This document shows, piece after piece, positions 7,224 to 14,964 of a stretch of 23,126 bases of DNA. The first letter of the stretch is position 1. Each line of letters begins with the position of its first letter. The notes under the pieces were generated by a model. That model was given only the letters and a program-made list of their open reading frames with translations, was not told where the DNA came from and searched no databases. A program made the translations under genes and the position numbers. Source of the DNA: Gemmiger_A avium (lineage in GTDB: Bacteria; Bacillota; Clostridia; Oscillospirales; Ruminococcaceae); NCBI GenBank assembly GCA_019114585.1, contig DXFE01000128.1, forward strand, positions 1 through 23,126. The letters run 5' to 3'.

Positions 7224-8069
7224 TTATTCCTTGGGATCGGCCACCTTGGGAGGGCGTTTACCGCCCCGCAGGTAGGTGCACTCGCTGCGCTTGTACCATT
7301 TGGGGGCCAGGCTGCTGCCCTCGGCCCGGACCTTGAGCATGCCGGAAACCGGGTTGGCTTCCAGCACCACGCCCTCGCCGTCCGGGGTGCGGACGATGCT
7401 GCCGTTCATGGGGGTGATGCTGTTCAGGTACTCGTAGCTTTTCTGCTCATAGGCCAGGCAGCACATGAGCCGGCCGCAACTGCCGCTGATCTTGGTGGGG
7501 TTCAGGCTCAGGCCCTGTTCCTTGGCCATCTTGATGCTGACCGGCTGGAAGTCCCGCAGAAAGCGGCTGCAGCAGAAGGGCTGGCCGCAGATGCCGATAC
7601 CGCCCAGCATCTTGCTCTCGTCCCGCACGCCGATCTGGCGCAGCTCGATCCGGGTATGGAACACACCCGCCAGGTCCTTGACCAGGTCCCGGAAATCCAC
7701 ACGCCCGTCGGCGGTGAAGTAGAACAGGATCTTGCTGCGGTCCAGGTTGTATTCCGCGTCCACCAGCTTCATTTCCAGACCGTGCTTGGCAATGCGCTCC
7801 TGGCAGATGGTAAAGGCTTTCTTTTCATCGGCCCGGTTCTGTTTCATGGCCCGCACGTCCAGGCTGTCCGCCGCGCGCAGAACCTTTTTCAGTTCCCGGG
7901 AGATCTGGCTGTCCGGCAGTTCCGCCGGGCCCGGCACCACTTCGCCGCATTCCGCGCCGCGGGCCGTTTCCACGATCACGTAGTCGCCCGGCTGGCAGTC
8001 CAGGTCTACCGGGTCAAAATAGTAGGCTTTTCCGGCCGGTTTGAACCGCACCGATACGATTTTCTTCAT
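7224..8069 (-). CDS. ricT: RicT (YaaT, PSP1-domain) subunit of the Ric complex
   Basis: 281 residues. I choose the ATG at 8069 (MKKIVSVRFK), with AAAAGGA just upstream; an in-frame TTG at 8093 lacks an RBS. The PSP1 domain fills the protein. Its Cys-rich core is visible as GICGQPFCCSRFL (C161, C166, C167) and SGSCGRLMCCLAYE (C198, C203, C204), the residues expected to hold an Fe-S cluster. In Bacillus, RicT acts with RicA and RicF, adjusts RNase Y mRNA processing, and affects sporulation and competence. Position next to holB and darA matches Bacillus order. Start and Cys set are intact, so it is probably functional. Confidence 0.93.
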   Translation of the reverse strand: MKKIVSVRFKPAGKAYYFDPVDLDCQPGDYVIVETARGAECGEVVPGPAELPDSQISRELKKVLRAADSLDVRAMKQNRADEKKAFTICQERIAKHGLEMKLVDAEYNLDRSKILFYFTADGRVDFRDLVKDLAGVFHTRIELRQIGVRDESKMLGGIGICGQPFCCSRFLRDFQPVSIKMAKEQGLSLNPTKISGSCGRLMCCLAYEQKSYEYLNSITPMNGSIVRTPDGEGVVLEANPVSGMLKVRAEGSSLAPKWYKRSECTYLRGGKRPPKVADPKE

Positions 8070-8169
8070 ACCATTCCTTTTTCTCTGCCGCAAGCATTGG
8101 GTGTCACGTCCCGGCCCGCGCGGCAGTGGGTTGGGCTGGGGTTTGATAAGGTTGGAATGCTATTATATA

Positions 8170-8236
8170 GCCAATATGGGGGTCAAAGACCCCCATGCCC
8201 CCCTTTGTCGGGCCAATACATTGGCCCTCGGGGGAA
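8170..8236 (+). repeat. Intergenic repeat copy F (diverged, short form)
   Basis: It starts GCCAATATGGGGG, has a stem closed by CCCCCAT, then a second stem GGGCCAATACATTGGCCC and the TCGGGGGAAAT end. Both stems are kept although the sequence differs from the other copies. It lies between holB and ricT, antisense to both, and no inverted partner is visible. Confidence 0.75.
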
Positions 8237-8246
8237 ATCACATTTA

Positions 8247-8309
8247 GCCTTTTTGCATACGCAAAAGGCCACACGTATAATACACTTTGTATAATTGGCA
8301 AAAATTATA
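8247..8309. promoter_or_regulatory. AT-rich promoter-like block upstream of ricT
   Basis: A stem-loop (8247-8256 with 8261-8269, one extra T) is followed by two + strand TATAAT boxes (8276-8281, 8290-8295). A minus-strand TATAAT at 8304-8309 overlaps the holB stop. TTGCCA on the minus strand (8296-8301), with a box at 8274-8279, is one possible ricT promoter. I cannot tell which is used. Confidence 0.4.
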
Positions 8310-9216
8310 CACGACATAGGCGCAGGGCCAGGGCGGTTAGGGTCAGGCGGGGGTTGGCGTTGGATTCCAGCGCGGTGAGGGCGCGGCCTGCCTGCCGGGC
8401 CGCGTGGGCCGCCCGGGCGGGGGGCAGGGGATCTTCCGGGGCGGGGGAGCGCATCCAGGCGCCGCACAAACTGCGCAGCAGCTCGATCAGCCGGGTAGCC
8501 CGGGATTTGTCCCTTTCCACGCCCGCCAGCACCCGCATGCAGGCATACCGGTCGCGGGCCGCGGCGGCCGCCGCCAGTTCCCGTGCTTCCCGCAGCAGGG
8601 CGTCCCCGTCGGGGCTTTGCAGCAGCGCCAGCGCCGCGCCCGCCCGGCCGCCGAACGCCCGGGCCAGATCCTGGGCATGGGGCTCATCACAGGCGGGATA
8701 TTCCGCCCGCAGCAGGGCGGCGCAGTCCGCCTGGGGCAGGGGAGCCACCGTGTACAGGCGGCACCGGCTGCGGATTGTGGGCAGCACGGAACCCGCCCCG
8801 GGTGCCGTCAGGATAAACAGCACCCCGGGCGGGGGTTCCTCCAGGATCTTCAGCAGCGCGTTGGCACTGGCCGGGTTCATTTTATGGGCGCCGTAGACGA
8901 TCTGCACACGCCCGGCGGCGGACAGACTGGTCTCGTACAGCGCGGCGCGGGCGGCGCGGATCTGCTCCACCTTGATGATGCCGCCGCTGCCGGAGCCCCG
9001 CAGTGCGGCACATTCCGGGCTTTCGCCCCGCAGTACCGCTTCGGCGGCGGGGCCGCCCGCCGGATACAGGTAATCGGCCGCCAGGCACCGGGCGGCAAAC
9101 CCGGCGCCGCAGCCCGCCTCGCCGCACAGCAGCACGCTGTGGCCCAGCCGTCCGGCGCTGAGCGCCTCGGTCAGGGCCTGGCGGGTGAGCTCATTGCCGG
9201 CCAGACGGGCCAGCAT
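8305..9216 (-). CDS. holB: DNA polymerase III delta' subunit (clamp loader)
   Basis: 303 residues. The protein is part of the clamp loader that opens and places the beta clamp on DNA. Recognised by SANALLKILEEPPPGVLFIL and TIRSRC, the SRC motif of clamp-loader proteins. The P-loop region is GEAGCGAG (residues 32-39), where Lys and Ser/Thr are replaced, so it should not bind ATP in the usual way; delta' often has a degenerate P-loop. The usual four-Cys zinc module is also missing, with only scattered Cys left. The ATG at 9216 shares its A with the TGA of darA, pointing to translational coupling. A GTG one codon earlier is possible. Confidence 0.9.
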   Translation of the reverse strand: MLARLAGNELTRQALTEALSAGRLGHSVLLCGEAGCGAGFAARCLAADYLYPAGGPAAEAVLRGESPECAALRGSGSGGIIKVEQIRAARAALYETSLSAAGRVQIVYGAHKMNPASANALLKILEEPPPGVLFILTAPGAGSVLPTIRSRCRLYTVAPLPQADCAALLRAEYPACDEPHAQDLARAFGGRAGAALALLQSPDGDALLREARELAAAAAARDRYACMRVLAGVERDKSRATRLIELLRSLCGAWMRSPAPEDPLPPARAAHAARQAGRALTALESNANPRLTLTALALRLCRV

Positions 9217-9539
9217 CACAGCTTTTCAAACCGCTCCACGTTGGTGACAAAGACGGTAGCGCCGCCCACGGTGACCTCCAGCGGGTAGGCGGTGGCCACG
9301 CCCAGGCCGTAGCTGGCGGTGCTGGGAACCACCTCGGTGCGCTGCTTGCAGCAGCGGGCGATCACGGCGATGCAGTTGTCAACCTTTTCGTCATCGGTAC
9401 CGATGAGCAGGGTCATGTTGCCGGCCATCAGGAATCCGCCGGTGGTGGACAGACGGGTAACGCTGAACCCGGCCTTGATAAGCTCGGTACACACGGCGCG
9501 GGAATCCTCTTTGTTGACGATAGCGGTGATCATTTTCAT
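9216..9539 (-). CDS. darA: DarA, cyclic-di-AMP-binding PII-like protein
   Basis: 107 residues, essentially the family length of about 109. The start ATG at 9539 gives MKMITAIVNKEDS and has GGGAGG nine bases upstream; the upstream in-frame extension has no RBS. The family signature STTGGFLMAGNMTLLIGTDD lies at residues 31-50. DarA is a small trimeric signal protein that binds the second messenger c-di-AMP; its target is not known. It ends overlapping the holB start by one base. Bacillus has darA, yaaR, holB, ricT, yabA together, so yaaR and yabA are absent here. Confidence 0.93.
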   Translation of the reverse strand: MKMITAIVNKEDSRAVCTELIKAGFSVTRLSTTGGFLMAGNMTLLIGTDDEKVDNCIAVIARCCKQRTEVVPSTASYGLGVATAYPLEVTVGGATVFVTNVERFEKL

Positions 9540-9628
9540 AACGGCAAACCTCCCTGTACCGCCCGCTTGCGGGCGGTGGATAAACACGCAGGGCACTGCC
9601 CCGCGCTTTTTTCTATTGTATCACACTG

Positions 9629-10291
9629 TCAGCGATTCTTCCACTGGTTTTGCCAATCCCGGCGGCGTTTATAGTTGCGGTAGCTGTTGATGCCGTCGTG
9701 CCACAGGTCCTGGCCGAAGAACAGCAGAAAACCGCTGAGCGCCAGCACCAGGCTGAGTTTGTTCAGCAGGCCGGGCATGGTGAGGATCTGCAGCAGGTAC
9801 AAAGCGCCGGAGAACAGCCCGATCCACTTGACCTTGATGGGGATGACGAAGAACAGCAGCAGCTGCTGCTCCGGATACAGGCAGGCAAAGGCAAAGAACA
9901 GGGAATAGTAGATGCCCAGGTTATCGGACCAGCCGGTGAGCAGGCAGGCCAGCCAGGCGCCCACGATGCCCGCCGCCACATAGACGGTGAACCGGAAATT
10001 GCCCCAGGCGCGTTCCAGCGCCATGCCGATCCAGTATTCACAGTACAGATATAAAAGGAAGAACAACGGGTTGGAACCGTTGGACGGCATGAACACAAAG
10101 GTGATCAGGCGCCATACCTGCCCGTGCAGCACGCCGCTGCGGGTCAGGCTGATCATGCCCAGCAGGTTGTACATGCCCAGGTTGTAGGCGACGTACATCA
10201 GAAGCTGCCCCGCGATCAGGATTATCATCAGGTTGGGAATACCGCCGCGGCGGCCGTATTTGTATTCGAGTTTCTGCAGCCAGGATTGCAT
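9629..10291 (-). CDS. Rhomboid-like integral membrane protein lacking protease residues
   Basis: 220 residues. The start ATG at 10291 has AGAGAGG 10 bases upstream. About six membrane segments are present. HGQVWRLITFVFMP, ALERAWGNFRFTVY and LYPEQQLLLFFVIPIKVKWIGL correspond in order to the rhomboid GQ-WRL, G-x-E-G-RF and FPNR-FIP-KW landmarks. The GxSG serine motif expected before the LYP block is not there (LGIYYSLFF instead), and the first catalytic-site His/Asn region is also unlike a protease. It is therefore probably a pseudoprotease with a binding or chaperone-like role. The tail is strongly basic. The gene lies upstream of darA with a gap of 89 bases. Confidence 0.75.
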   Translation of the reverse strand: MQSWLQKLEYKYGRRGGIPNLMIILIAGQLLMYVAYNLGMYNLLGMISLTRSGVLHGQVWRLITFVFMPSNGSNPLFFLLYLYCEYWIGMALERAWGNFRFTVYVAAGIVGAWLACLLTGWSDNLGIYYSLFFAFACLYPEQQLLLFFVIPIKVKWIGLFSGALYLLQILTMPGLLNKLSLVLALSGFLLFFGQDLWHDGINSYRNYKRRRDWQNQWKNR

Positions 10292-10311
10292 ATGCCAGAG
10301 GCCTCTCTTTC

Positions 10312-10632
10312 TTGTCCACAATCGGTGTTTTGTAAAATTGTTGCCCGCGCGTTTTGGCCGCAATCGGCGCGCTGGCATGGGGATATTGTACCATTTTCCC
10401 CAGCCGCATTCAACAAAAAGTTATCGACCGGCAGTTTTCGTGGAATCTCGTGTGGAAAAACCCACCCCAAAATATAGGGTTCTCAACACTTTCCACAGAG
10501 TTTTCCACCGAAATCCGGGGGTTGGGGAATATACAACCTGTAATCGTGGAAAAATCGGCATAATTTTCAACAGTCTGTTGAAAACGCTGTGGAAAACCCG
10601 GACATGGAAATTTGCATCCTTTTTGTGAATAA
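10312..10632. other. Cluster of DnaA-box-like 9-mers in a gene-free block (candidate DnaA-binding region or origin)
   Basis: Repeated motif TTTTCCACA or close variants on both strands: TTGTCCACA 10312, TTTTCCCCA 10394, TGTGGAAAA 10451, CTTTCCACA 10489, TTTTCCACC 10501, CGTGGAAAA 10545, TTTTCAACA 10564 and its inverse at 10576, TGTGGAAAA 10588, and TGTGAATAA 10624. The last is a perfect match to the DnaA box TTATNCACA read on the minus strand. The block is AT-rich compared with its surroundings. It contains no credible gene beyond the 5' UTR of the rhomboid-like gene. Confidence 0.55.
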
Positions 10633-10649
10633 AGTGTGACGGGGAATTT

Positions 10650-10825
10650 GCTGATATGGGGGGATAGAACCAAGGGCTGCGGGCGCAACAAGAATGCGCC
10701 CGCCCGGCTGCGCCGACCGCCCTGCCGGTCCGGGTCTCCACCGGAGACCCGGCCGCTTCGCGTACCCGGGCCCCCATACCCCCCGGAGATCGGACCGGAA
10801 TACTCCGGCCCCGAGGATATTTTAT
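10650..10825 (+). repeat. Intergenic repeat copy B-forward (long form)
   Basis: Starts GCTGATATGGGGGGATAGAA, continues with the long module (GCGGGCGCA/TGCGCCCGC-type hairpin, then a 10-bp hairpin at 10730-10752), CCCCCCGGAGATCGGACC and the GGAATACTCC stem, ending in TTTTATAA. It sits directly after the DnaA-box cluster. Confidence 0.87.
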
Positions 10826-10828
10826 AAG

Positions 10829-10867
10829 TAAGGCCCGCGCGAACTCTTTCTGTTCACGCGGGCCTTA
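10829..10867. terminator. Terminator with AAGGCCCGCGC core downstream of the amidase
   Basis: TAAGGCCCGCGCGAAC (10829-10844) pairs with GTTCACGCGGGCCTTA (10852-10867) with one mismatch. It lies between repeat copies B-forward and B-reverse and should end the minus-strand amidase transcript. The U-tract is short on both strands. Confidence 0.75.
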
Positions 10868-10878
10868 TTCCATGTTAT

Positions 10879-10946
10879 TCCCTGGGGCCAGAGTATTCTG
10901 GCCCCGATTTCAGGGGTCTGGGGGGACGTTGTCCCCCCAGATTAGC
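10879..10946 (-). repeat. Intergenic repeat copy B-reverse (short form)
   Basis: On the minus strand it begins GCTAATCTGGGGGGACAA two bases after the amidase stop codon. It continues through CCGGGGCCAGAATAC-type stem sequence and is in sense orientation to the amidase gene. Inverted partner of B-forward. Confidence 0.88.
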
Positions 10947-10948
10947 TT

Positions 10949-13111
10949 TTACCCCGGCATGCTGGCCAGGACGGCCTGGGCGATGGCGCCGCCTTCGGCC
11001 CAGAGGGTCGTTTCGTCGACGCAGGTTTCGTACTCGGCGGGCACGGTCATGAACCCGGTTTCCAGCAATACCGCCGGGCAGACCGCGCTGCGGGTCACAT
11101 AATAATAATCCTGGAAACTGCCGCGCAGCGCCCGGCCGGTGACCCCGGTCATATAAGCGGTCAGGTTTTCCGCCAGCGTGGCGCCCGAATCAAAGAAATA
11201 ATAGGCCTCGGTTCCGCCGGTCTGGTTCAGATCGCTGGTCAGCGCGGCGCTGTTGTGGTGCACCGCTATGAAGAAATCCGGCTTTTCCTGCCGCAGGATC
11301 TCCACCCGTTCGCCCAGGCTCAGGGCGGTGTCGTCCTGCCGGGTAAAGGTCACCGTGGCCCCCAGCTGCTCCAGCCGGGCGGCGGCGGTCTGGGCCAGCG
11401 CCAGGTTCAGATCCTTTTCCAGCGGCGCGCTCATGCCCGCCGCGCCCATGGCGCCGTTATCATCGCCGCCATGGCCCGGATCCAGCAATACCTTCACGCC
11501 CGCCAGCGGCGCGTCGTCGGTTCCCCGGGCGGGGGCGTGCTGCAGATACACCCGCATGCCGTCGGCGGTATAGTCCACCGTATAGCCCCACAGCGGTTCG
11601 GCGGCGTCAAATTCCACCGTCAGGGCAAATCCCTGCCCCTCGTCCCAATCCGATACCGACACCGCTTTCGCAAACCCGCAGCTGCCGGCCACGTCGCCCT
11701 CCAGCGACGCGGACAAAAACCGCAGGGTCAGGCCGGTCTCGGTCTGCTCCGCGTACCAGATCGGCGACCCGCTGCCCGGCAGGGTCAGCACCACGTCGCC
11801 GCCATCCTCCTGGGCGGCGGTCAGGCCGGTAAAGGCCGCGGCATCCGCGTCCTCCACCAGCTCGCAGTCCTTGGCCAGCACATAATCCCCGGTATCCAGC
11901 TGATAGGCATAGGTATACTTGTTGCTGCGCACAAACCGCACGCTGTCCGCCACCCGGGCCATGCCGCCCGCATAGGCCGTGGTCTGGATACTGCCGTTCA
12001 CCGCCTTATCCGACAGCACGCTGGCCAGCGTTTCGGTGATCCGCACATATTCGCCCTCCTCGGCGGCACGGCTGCCGTCCGAGGTGGGCTTGGCGCTGGT
12101 CCAGCTGGACTTGCGCCGGGTGATGGTCAGGGAGACCTCCTGGCCGCCCTGGCTGGCGGTGTATGTATTCTCGCCCAGCTCCGGCTCCACCAGCAGGCCC
12201 CAGACGCCCTCGGTACCGTAGCGGGTGACCTCCTGGCCGTTGACGGTCAGGGTCTCGGCCGGGTCGCTGGTGCCCATCAGGAACACCGTATCGGTGTAGA
12301 CCACCGCGTCCGGGTCGGGATAGCTGAACGCCAGCTCGCCGGACACGCCGCTGCTCAGCAGGGTCACATTGCCGGATTCGTCATCCCCGGCGCAGAACGC
12401 CAGGGTCACCGCCATGCGGCCTTTTTCCTCCGGCAGCTGGCCCCAGCTGCCCAGCACCAGCCCCGCGCCGGTCTGCTGCCGGCGGGCCGCCGCCAGCACC
12501 GACGGGCTGTCGTCCCGACGCAGCAGGGGAGTGCCGCCCTCCGCGGTGTACACGTCCACCGCGCCGGGGTCATCCGGGTCGGCGGGGGTCAGGTAATAGA
12601 CCAGCAGGTCATAGGTCCCGGCCAGGTCGGCGGCCCAGGCGGGCAGCTCGCTGCCGGGGGCCAGCGCCGCGCCGGTGTCGTCCACCGCCAGCAGGCCCGC
12701 GCCCATGCCCCGCTCGGCGGCCTGCTTGATCAGCTCGGCCACCGGATCCAGTTTGCGGAAAAAGCCGTCCGGCATGGCGGCGGCGGGGGCGGCGGTCAGT
12801 TCCTTGGTGTCAAACAGCGCCCCCTGCCCGGACAGGCCGCTGAACAACACCGTATCGGCCCCGGCGGCGGACGCGGTGTCCAGCGCGTCGGTGACCGCCT
12901 GCCGCACGGCGGCCGCGTCGGACAGGCTGTTCAGGCTGTCGGCCCAGGCGTCGTCCAGCACCAAGGCGGTGGGGCGGGTCAGGGTCAGGGCGTTGCGGGA
13001 CGAGGGCCGCAGCAGGCTGACGCCCAGGATCAGCAGGGCGGCCAGAGCCGCCAGGCAAAGAAAGCAGGCCAGCGCGGCGGGCAGCGCCGAGCGGCGGGTT
13101 CGGGTTTTCAT
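10949..13111 (-). CDS. Membrane-anchored N-acetylmuramoyl-L-alanine amidase (Amidase_3) with large N-terminal extension
   Basis: 720 residues. A basic N-terminus and a single hydrophobic segment (about 12-35) act as signal anchor, so the bulk faces the cell wall. The catalytic domain is C-terminal (about 539-720): LLDPGHGG with zinc ligand H547, E565 in PLEKDLNLAL, H618 in AVHHNSA, and catalytic E684 in LLETGFM. This zinc enzyme cuts the lactyl-amide bond between muramic acid and the stem peptide. Residues about 45-200 look like a partial TIM-barrel of the GHL/DUF187 kind (AGADTVLFSGL, ELIKQAAERGMGAGLLAVD), followed by beta-rich, SH3-like regions. The middle part is less certain. RBS AAGGAGG; monocistronic. 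Confidence 0.88.
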   Translation of the reverse strand: MKTRTRRSALPAALACFLCLAALAALLILGVSLLRPSSRNALTLTRPTALVLDDAWADSLNSLSDAAAVRQAVTDALDTASAAGADTVLFSGLSGQGALFDTKELTAAPAAAMPDGFFRKLDPVAELIKQAAERGMGAGLLAVDDTGAALAPGSELPAWAADLAGTYDLLVYYLTPADPDDPGAVDVYTAEGGTPLLRRDDSPSVLAAARRQQTGAGLVLGSWGQLPEEKGRMAVTLAFCAGDDESGNVTLLSSGVSGELAFSYPDPDAVVYTDTVFLMGTSDPAETLTVNGQEVTRYGTEGVWGLLVEPELGENTYTASQGGQEVSLTITRRKSSWTSAKPTSDGSRAAEEGEYVRITETLASVLSDKAVNGSIQTTAYAGGMARVADSVRFVRSNKYTYAYQLDTGDYVLAKDCELVEDADAAAFTGLTAAQEDGGDVVLTLPGSGSPIWYAEQTETGLTLRFLSASLEGDVAGSCGFAKAVSVSDWDEGQGFALTVEFDAAEPLWGYTVDYTADGMRVYLQHAPARGTDDAPLAGVKVLLDPGHGGDDNGAMGAAGMSAPLEKDLNLALAQTAAARLEQLGATVTFTRQDDTALSLGERVEILRQEKPDFFIAVHHNSAALTSDLNQTGGTEAYYFFDSGATLAENLTAYMTGVTGRALRGSFQDYYYVTRSAVCPAVLLETGFMTVPAEYETCVDETTLWAEGGAIAQAVLASMPG

Positions 13112-13143
13112 GAAACGGGTCCTCCTTGGGAAATCTTACGTTC

Positions 13144-13152
13144 AGTATAACA
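13144..13152 (-). promoter_or_regulatory. Extended -10 promoter element for the amidase gene
   Basis: On the minus strand TGT precedes TATACT about 33 bases before the ATG. No good -35 box was seen, as expected for some extended -10 promoters. Confidence 0.55.
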
Positions 13153-13201
13153 TAAATCTACGCCGGGGGACACCGGAACATTTCTCCACCGGGCGTTTGT
13201 A

Positions 13202-13314
13202 TGCTATAATGGACCGCAAGCGGCCCATTATCTAAATTGCCCTTTTTCTCGCCCCTTGCGGGGCAACCGAAAAAGATGGCGAATTATACCATTCGCTGGC
13301 GCTCATGCTATAAT
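13202..13314 (+). promoter_or_regulatory. Two extended -10 boxes upstream of the MYG1-family gene
   Basis: ATGCTATAAT occurs at 13201-13210 and again at 13305-13314, each giving TGC plus TATAAT. A hairpin (GCCCC TTGC GGGGC) flanked by TTTTTC and GAAAAA lies between them. The downstream copy is about 41 bases before the ATG and is the likelier start. -35 matches are weak. Confidence 0.55.
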
Positions 13315-13354
13315 AATAAAGTATATGATTTTGTTTACCACAGGAGGCAGACCC

Positions 13355-14179
13355 ATGAAGATCCCCGCCCAAGGCTTTACCCACGCCGGCAAATTCCACG
13401 CCGACGATGTTTTTTCCACCGCGCTGCTGCGGATCGTGCGCCCGGATATCCAGATCACCCGGGGGTTTGAAGTTCCGGAGAATTTCGACGGCATTGTATA
13501 CGACATCGGCGGCGGGATGTTTGACCATCATTTCGAGCCCCGGCCCATCCGGCCCAACGGGGTGCCCTATGCGGCGTTCGGGCTGCTGTGGCAGCTGCTG
13601 GGTACACAGCTGGTGGGGGCGAACCAGGCCCGGCTGATGGACGAGAATTTCATCCAGCCGCTGGATCTGAACGACAACACCGGCGAAAAGGACAGCCTGG
13701 CCGATGCCATCGGGGCGTTCAATCCCCGCTGGGACGAGCCGGACCGGGGCGACGAACCCTTTTGGGAAGCGGTGGCCGTGGCGCAGAATATCCTGGAAAA
13801 GCGGATCGGGGAAGCCCAGGCGGTGAACCGGGCGGACGATCTGGTGCGGGACGCCTACGACCGGATGCAGGACGGCATCGTGATCCTGCCCTGCTACGCG
13901 CCCTGGAAGAACGCGCTGTACCGCACCGACGCGCTGTTTGTGGTATATCCCAGCCAGCGGGGCGGATGGGCGGCCCAGGCGGTGACCGACCGGCGCACCA
14001 AAAAGAGCAAGATCCCGTTCCCGGCGGCCTGGGCGGGGCAGAACGGGGAAGACCTGGCCCAGCGCAGCGGGATCCCGGGGCTGCGGTTCTGCCATGCCAG
14101 CCGGTTTATGGTGACCGGCGCGGAAAAGGCGGACGTGATCGAGGCCTGCCGCCGGGCGATGCGGGCGGCCAAGCGATGA
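13355..14179 (+). CDS. MYG1/UPF0160-family metal-dependent protein (DHH-like)
   Basis: 274 residues. Start at the ATG 13355, with AGGAGG ending 7 bases upstream. The N-terminal FTHAGKFHADDVFSTALLR (H10, H15, D17, D18) and VYDIGGGMFDHHFEP (D50 and the DHH at 57-59) are the metal-binding motifs of this family. The C-terminal GLRFCHASRFMVTGAEKADVIEA is also typical. Eukaryotic MYG1 is a 3'-5' RNA exonuclease; bacterial members are usually uncharacterised, so nuclease activity here is inferred from family. The stop overlaps the start of the methyltransferase gene by four bases (ATGA), showing one operon. Confidence 0.9.
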   Translation: MKIPAQGFTHAGKFHADDVFSTALLRIVRPDIQITRGFEVPENFDGIVYDIGGGMFDHHFEPRPIRPNGVPYAAFGLLWQLLGTQLVGANQARLMDENFIQPLDLNDNTGEKDSLADAIGAFNPRWDEPDRGDEPFWEAVAVAQNILEKRIGEAQAVNRADDLVRDAYDRMQDGIVILPCYAPWKNALYRTDALFVVYPSQRGGWAAQAVTDRRTKKSKIPFPAAWAGQNGEDLAQRSGIPGLRFCHASRFMVTGAEKADVIEACRRAMRAAKR

Positions 14180-14862
14180 ACCCCGGGCGGGAAATCCTGG
14201 ACAACGGCACGGTGGTATGCACCGCGCCGCCCCACCGGATCGGCACCGACGGGCTGCTGCTGGCCCGGTTCTGCGTGCCGCGGCGGGCCGAGCGGGCGGC
14301 GGATCTGGGAAGCGGGTGCGGCATCATTGCGCTGGCCTGGCACGACGCCGGGCACCGGGGGCCCTGCGCGGCGGTGGAGCTGAACGGTGCGGCCCACGGA
14401 TTGCTGGCGCAGGCGCTGGCCGAGCAGCCCGAAGCGGCGGCGCATATCCGGGCGGTGCTGGGGGATCTGCGGCAGTTTGGCGCCGGGCAGGCCCCGGCCT
14501 TTGATCTGGTGGCCTGCAACCCGCCCTATTTCACGGCGGGGCGGCCCAGTCCGGACCCACAGCGGGCGGCGGCCCGGCACGAGGAGACGGCGGCCTTCAC
14601 CGACGTGGCGGACTGCGCCGGGCGGCTGCTGCGGGACGGGGGAAAATTTGCGTTCTGCCTGCCGCCGGACCGGCTGGCCCAGGCATTCGCGGCGCTGGCG
14701 GCGGCCCGGCTGGAACCGAAACGGCTGCGGTTTGTGAAGAAGGAGCCGGACCGCGCGCCCTGGCTGTTTTTGTGCGAAGCCCAGAAAAACCGCCGCCCCG
14801 GTCTGCGGGTGGAACCTGACCTGTGTTTGCAGACGGGGATACCGTACGGGACGGGGAGATAA
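14176..14862 (+). CDS. TrmN6-like tRNA1(Val) (adenine-N6) methyltransferase
   Basis: 228 residues. Class I SAM-dependent methyltransferase: motif I AADLGSGCGIIAL (residues 41-53) binds SAM and NPPYF (115-119) is the catalytic motif of N6-adenine enzymes. The start of the protein (GTVVCTAPPHRIGTDGLLLARF) is characteristic of the YfiC/TrmN6 group, whose E. coli member modifies A37 of tRNA-Val. The target here is inferred. The ATG overlaps the MYG1-family stop (ATGA) and has only a weak RBS, so translation is probably coupled. Repeat copy C begins two bases after the TAA. Confidence 0.87.
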   Translation: MNPGREILDNGTVVCTAPPHRIGTDGLLLARFCVPRRAERAADLGSGCGIIALAWHDAGHRGPCAAVELNGAAHGLLAQALAEQPEAAAHIRAVLGDLRQFGAGQAPAFDLVACNPPYFTAGRPSPDPQRAAARHEETAAFTDVADCAGRLLRDGGKFAFCLPPDRLAQAFAALAAARLEPKRLRFVKKEPDRAPWLFLCEAQKNRRPGLRVEPDLCLQTGIPYGTGR

Positions 14863-14864
14863 TT

Positions 14865-14940
14865 GCCAATATGGGGGGATAGAACCTATCCCCCCATACC
14901 CCCCGGAAATCAGGGCCGAAACAATTCGGCCCTGGGGAAT
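14865..14940 (+). repeat. Intergenic repeat copy C-forward (short form)
   Basis: Begins GCCAATATGGGGGGATAGAA, closes with TATCCCCCCAT, then a CCCCCCGGAAATC link and the GGGCCGAAACAATTCGGCCC stem, ending CTGGGGAAT. It fills the gap between the methyltransferase stop and the RBS of the next gene. Its likely inverted partner is copy D on the other side of that gene. Confidence 0.9.
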
Positions 14941-14964
14941 AAAATCATTCAGGAGGTCAGGCCG

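Noticed and set aside
8305..9216. holB called a pseudogene because of the lost P-loop lysine
   Set aside because: Delta' is often ATPase-dead, and the frame, coupling with darA and SRC motif are intact.
10421..10777. Small protein-like frames inside repeats (MGARVREAA-type)
   Set aside because: They recur only because the long-form repeat recurs; reading frames differ, no RBS, and the sequence is explained by hairpins.
11255..13150. 631-codon + strand open frame opposite the amidase
   Set aside because: Same composition artefact (Gly, Gln, His, Arg repeats), no RBS, antisense to a gene with catalytic motifs.
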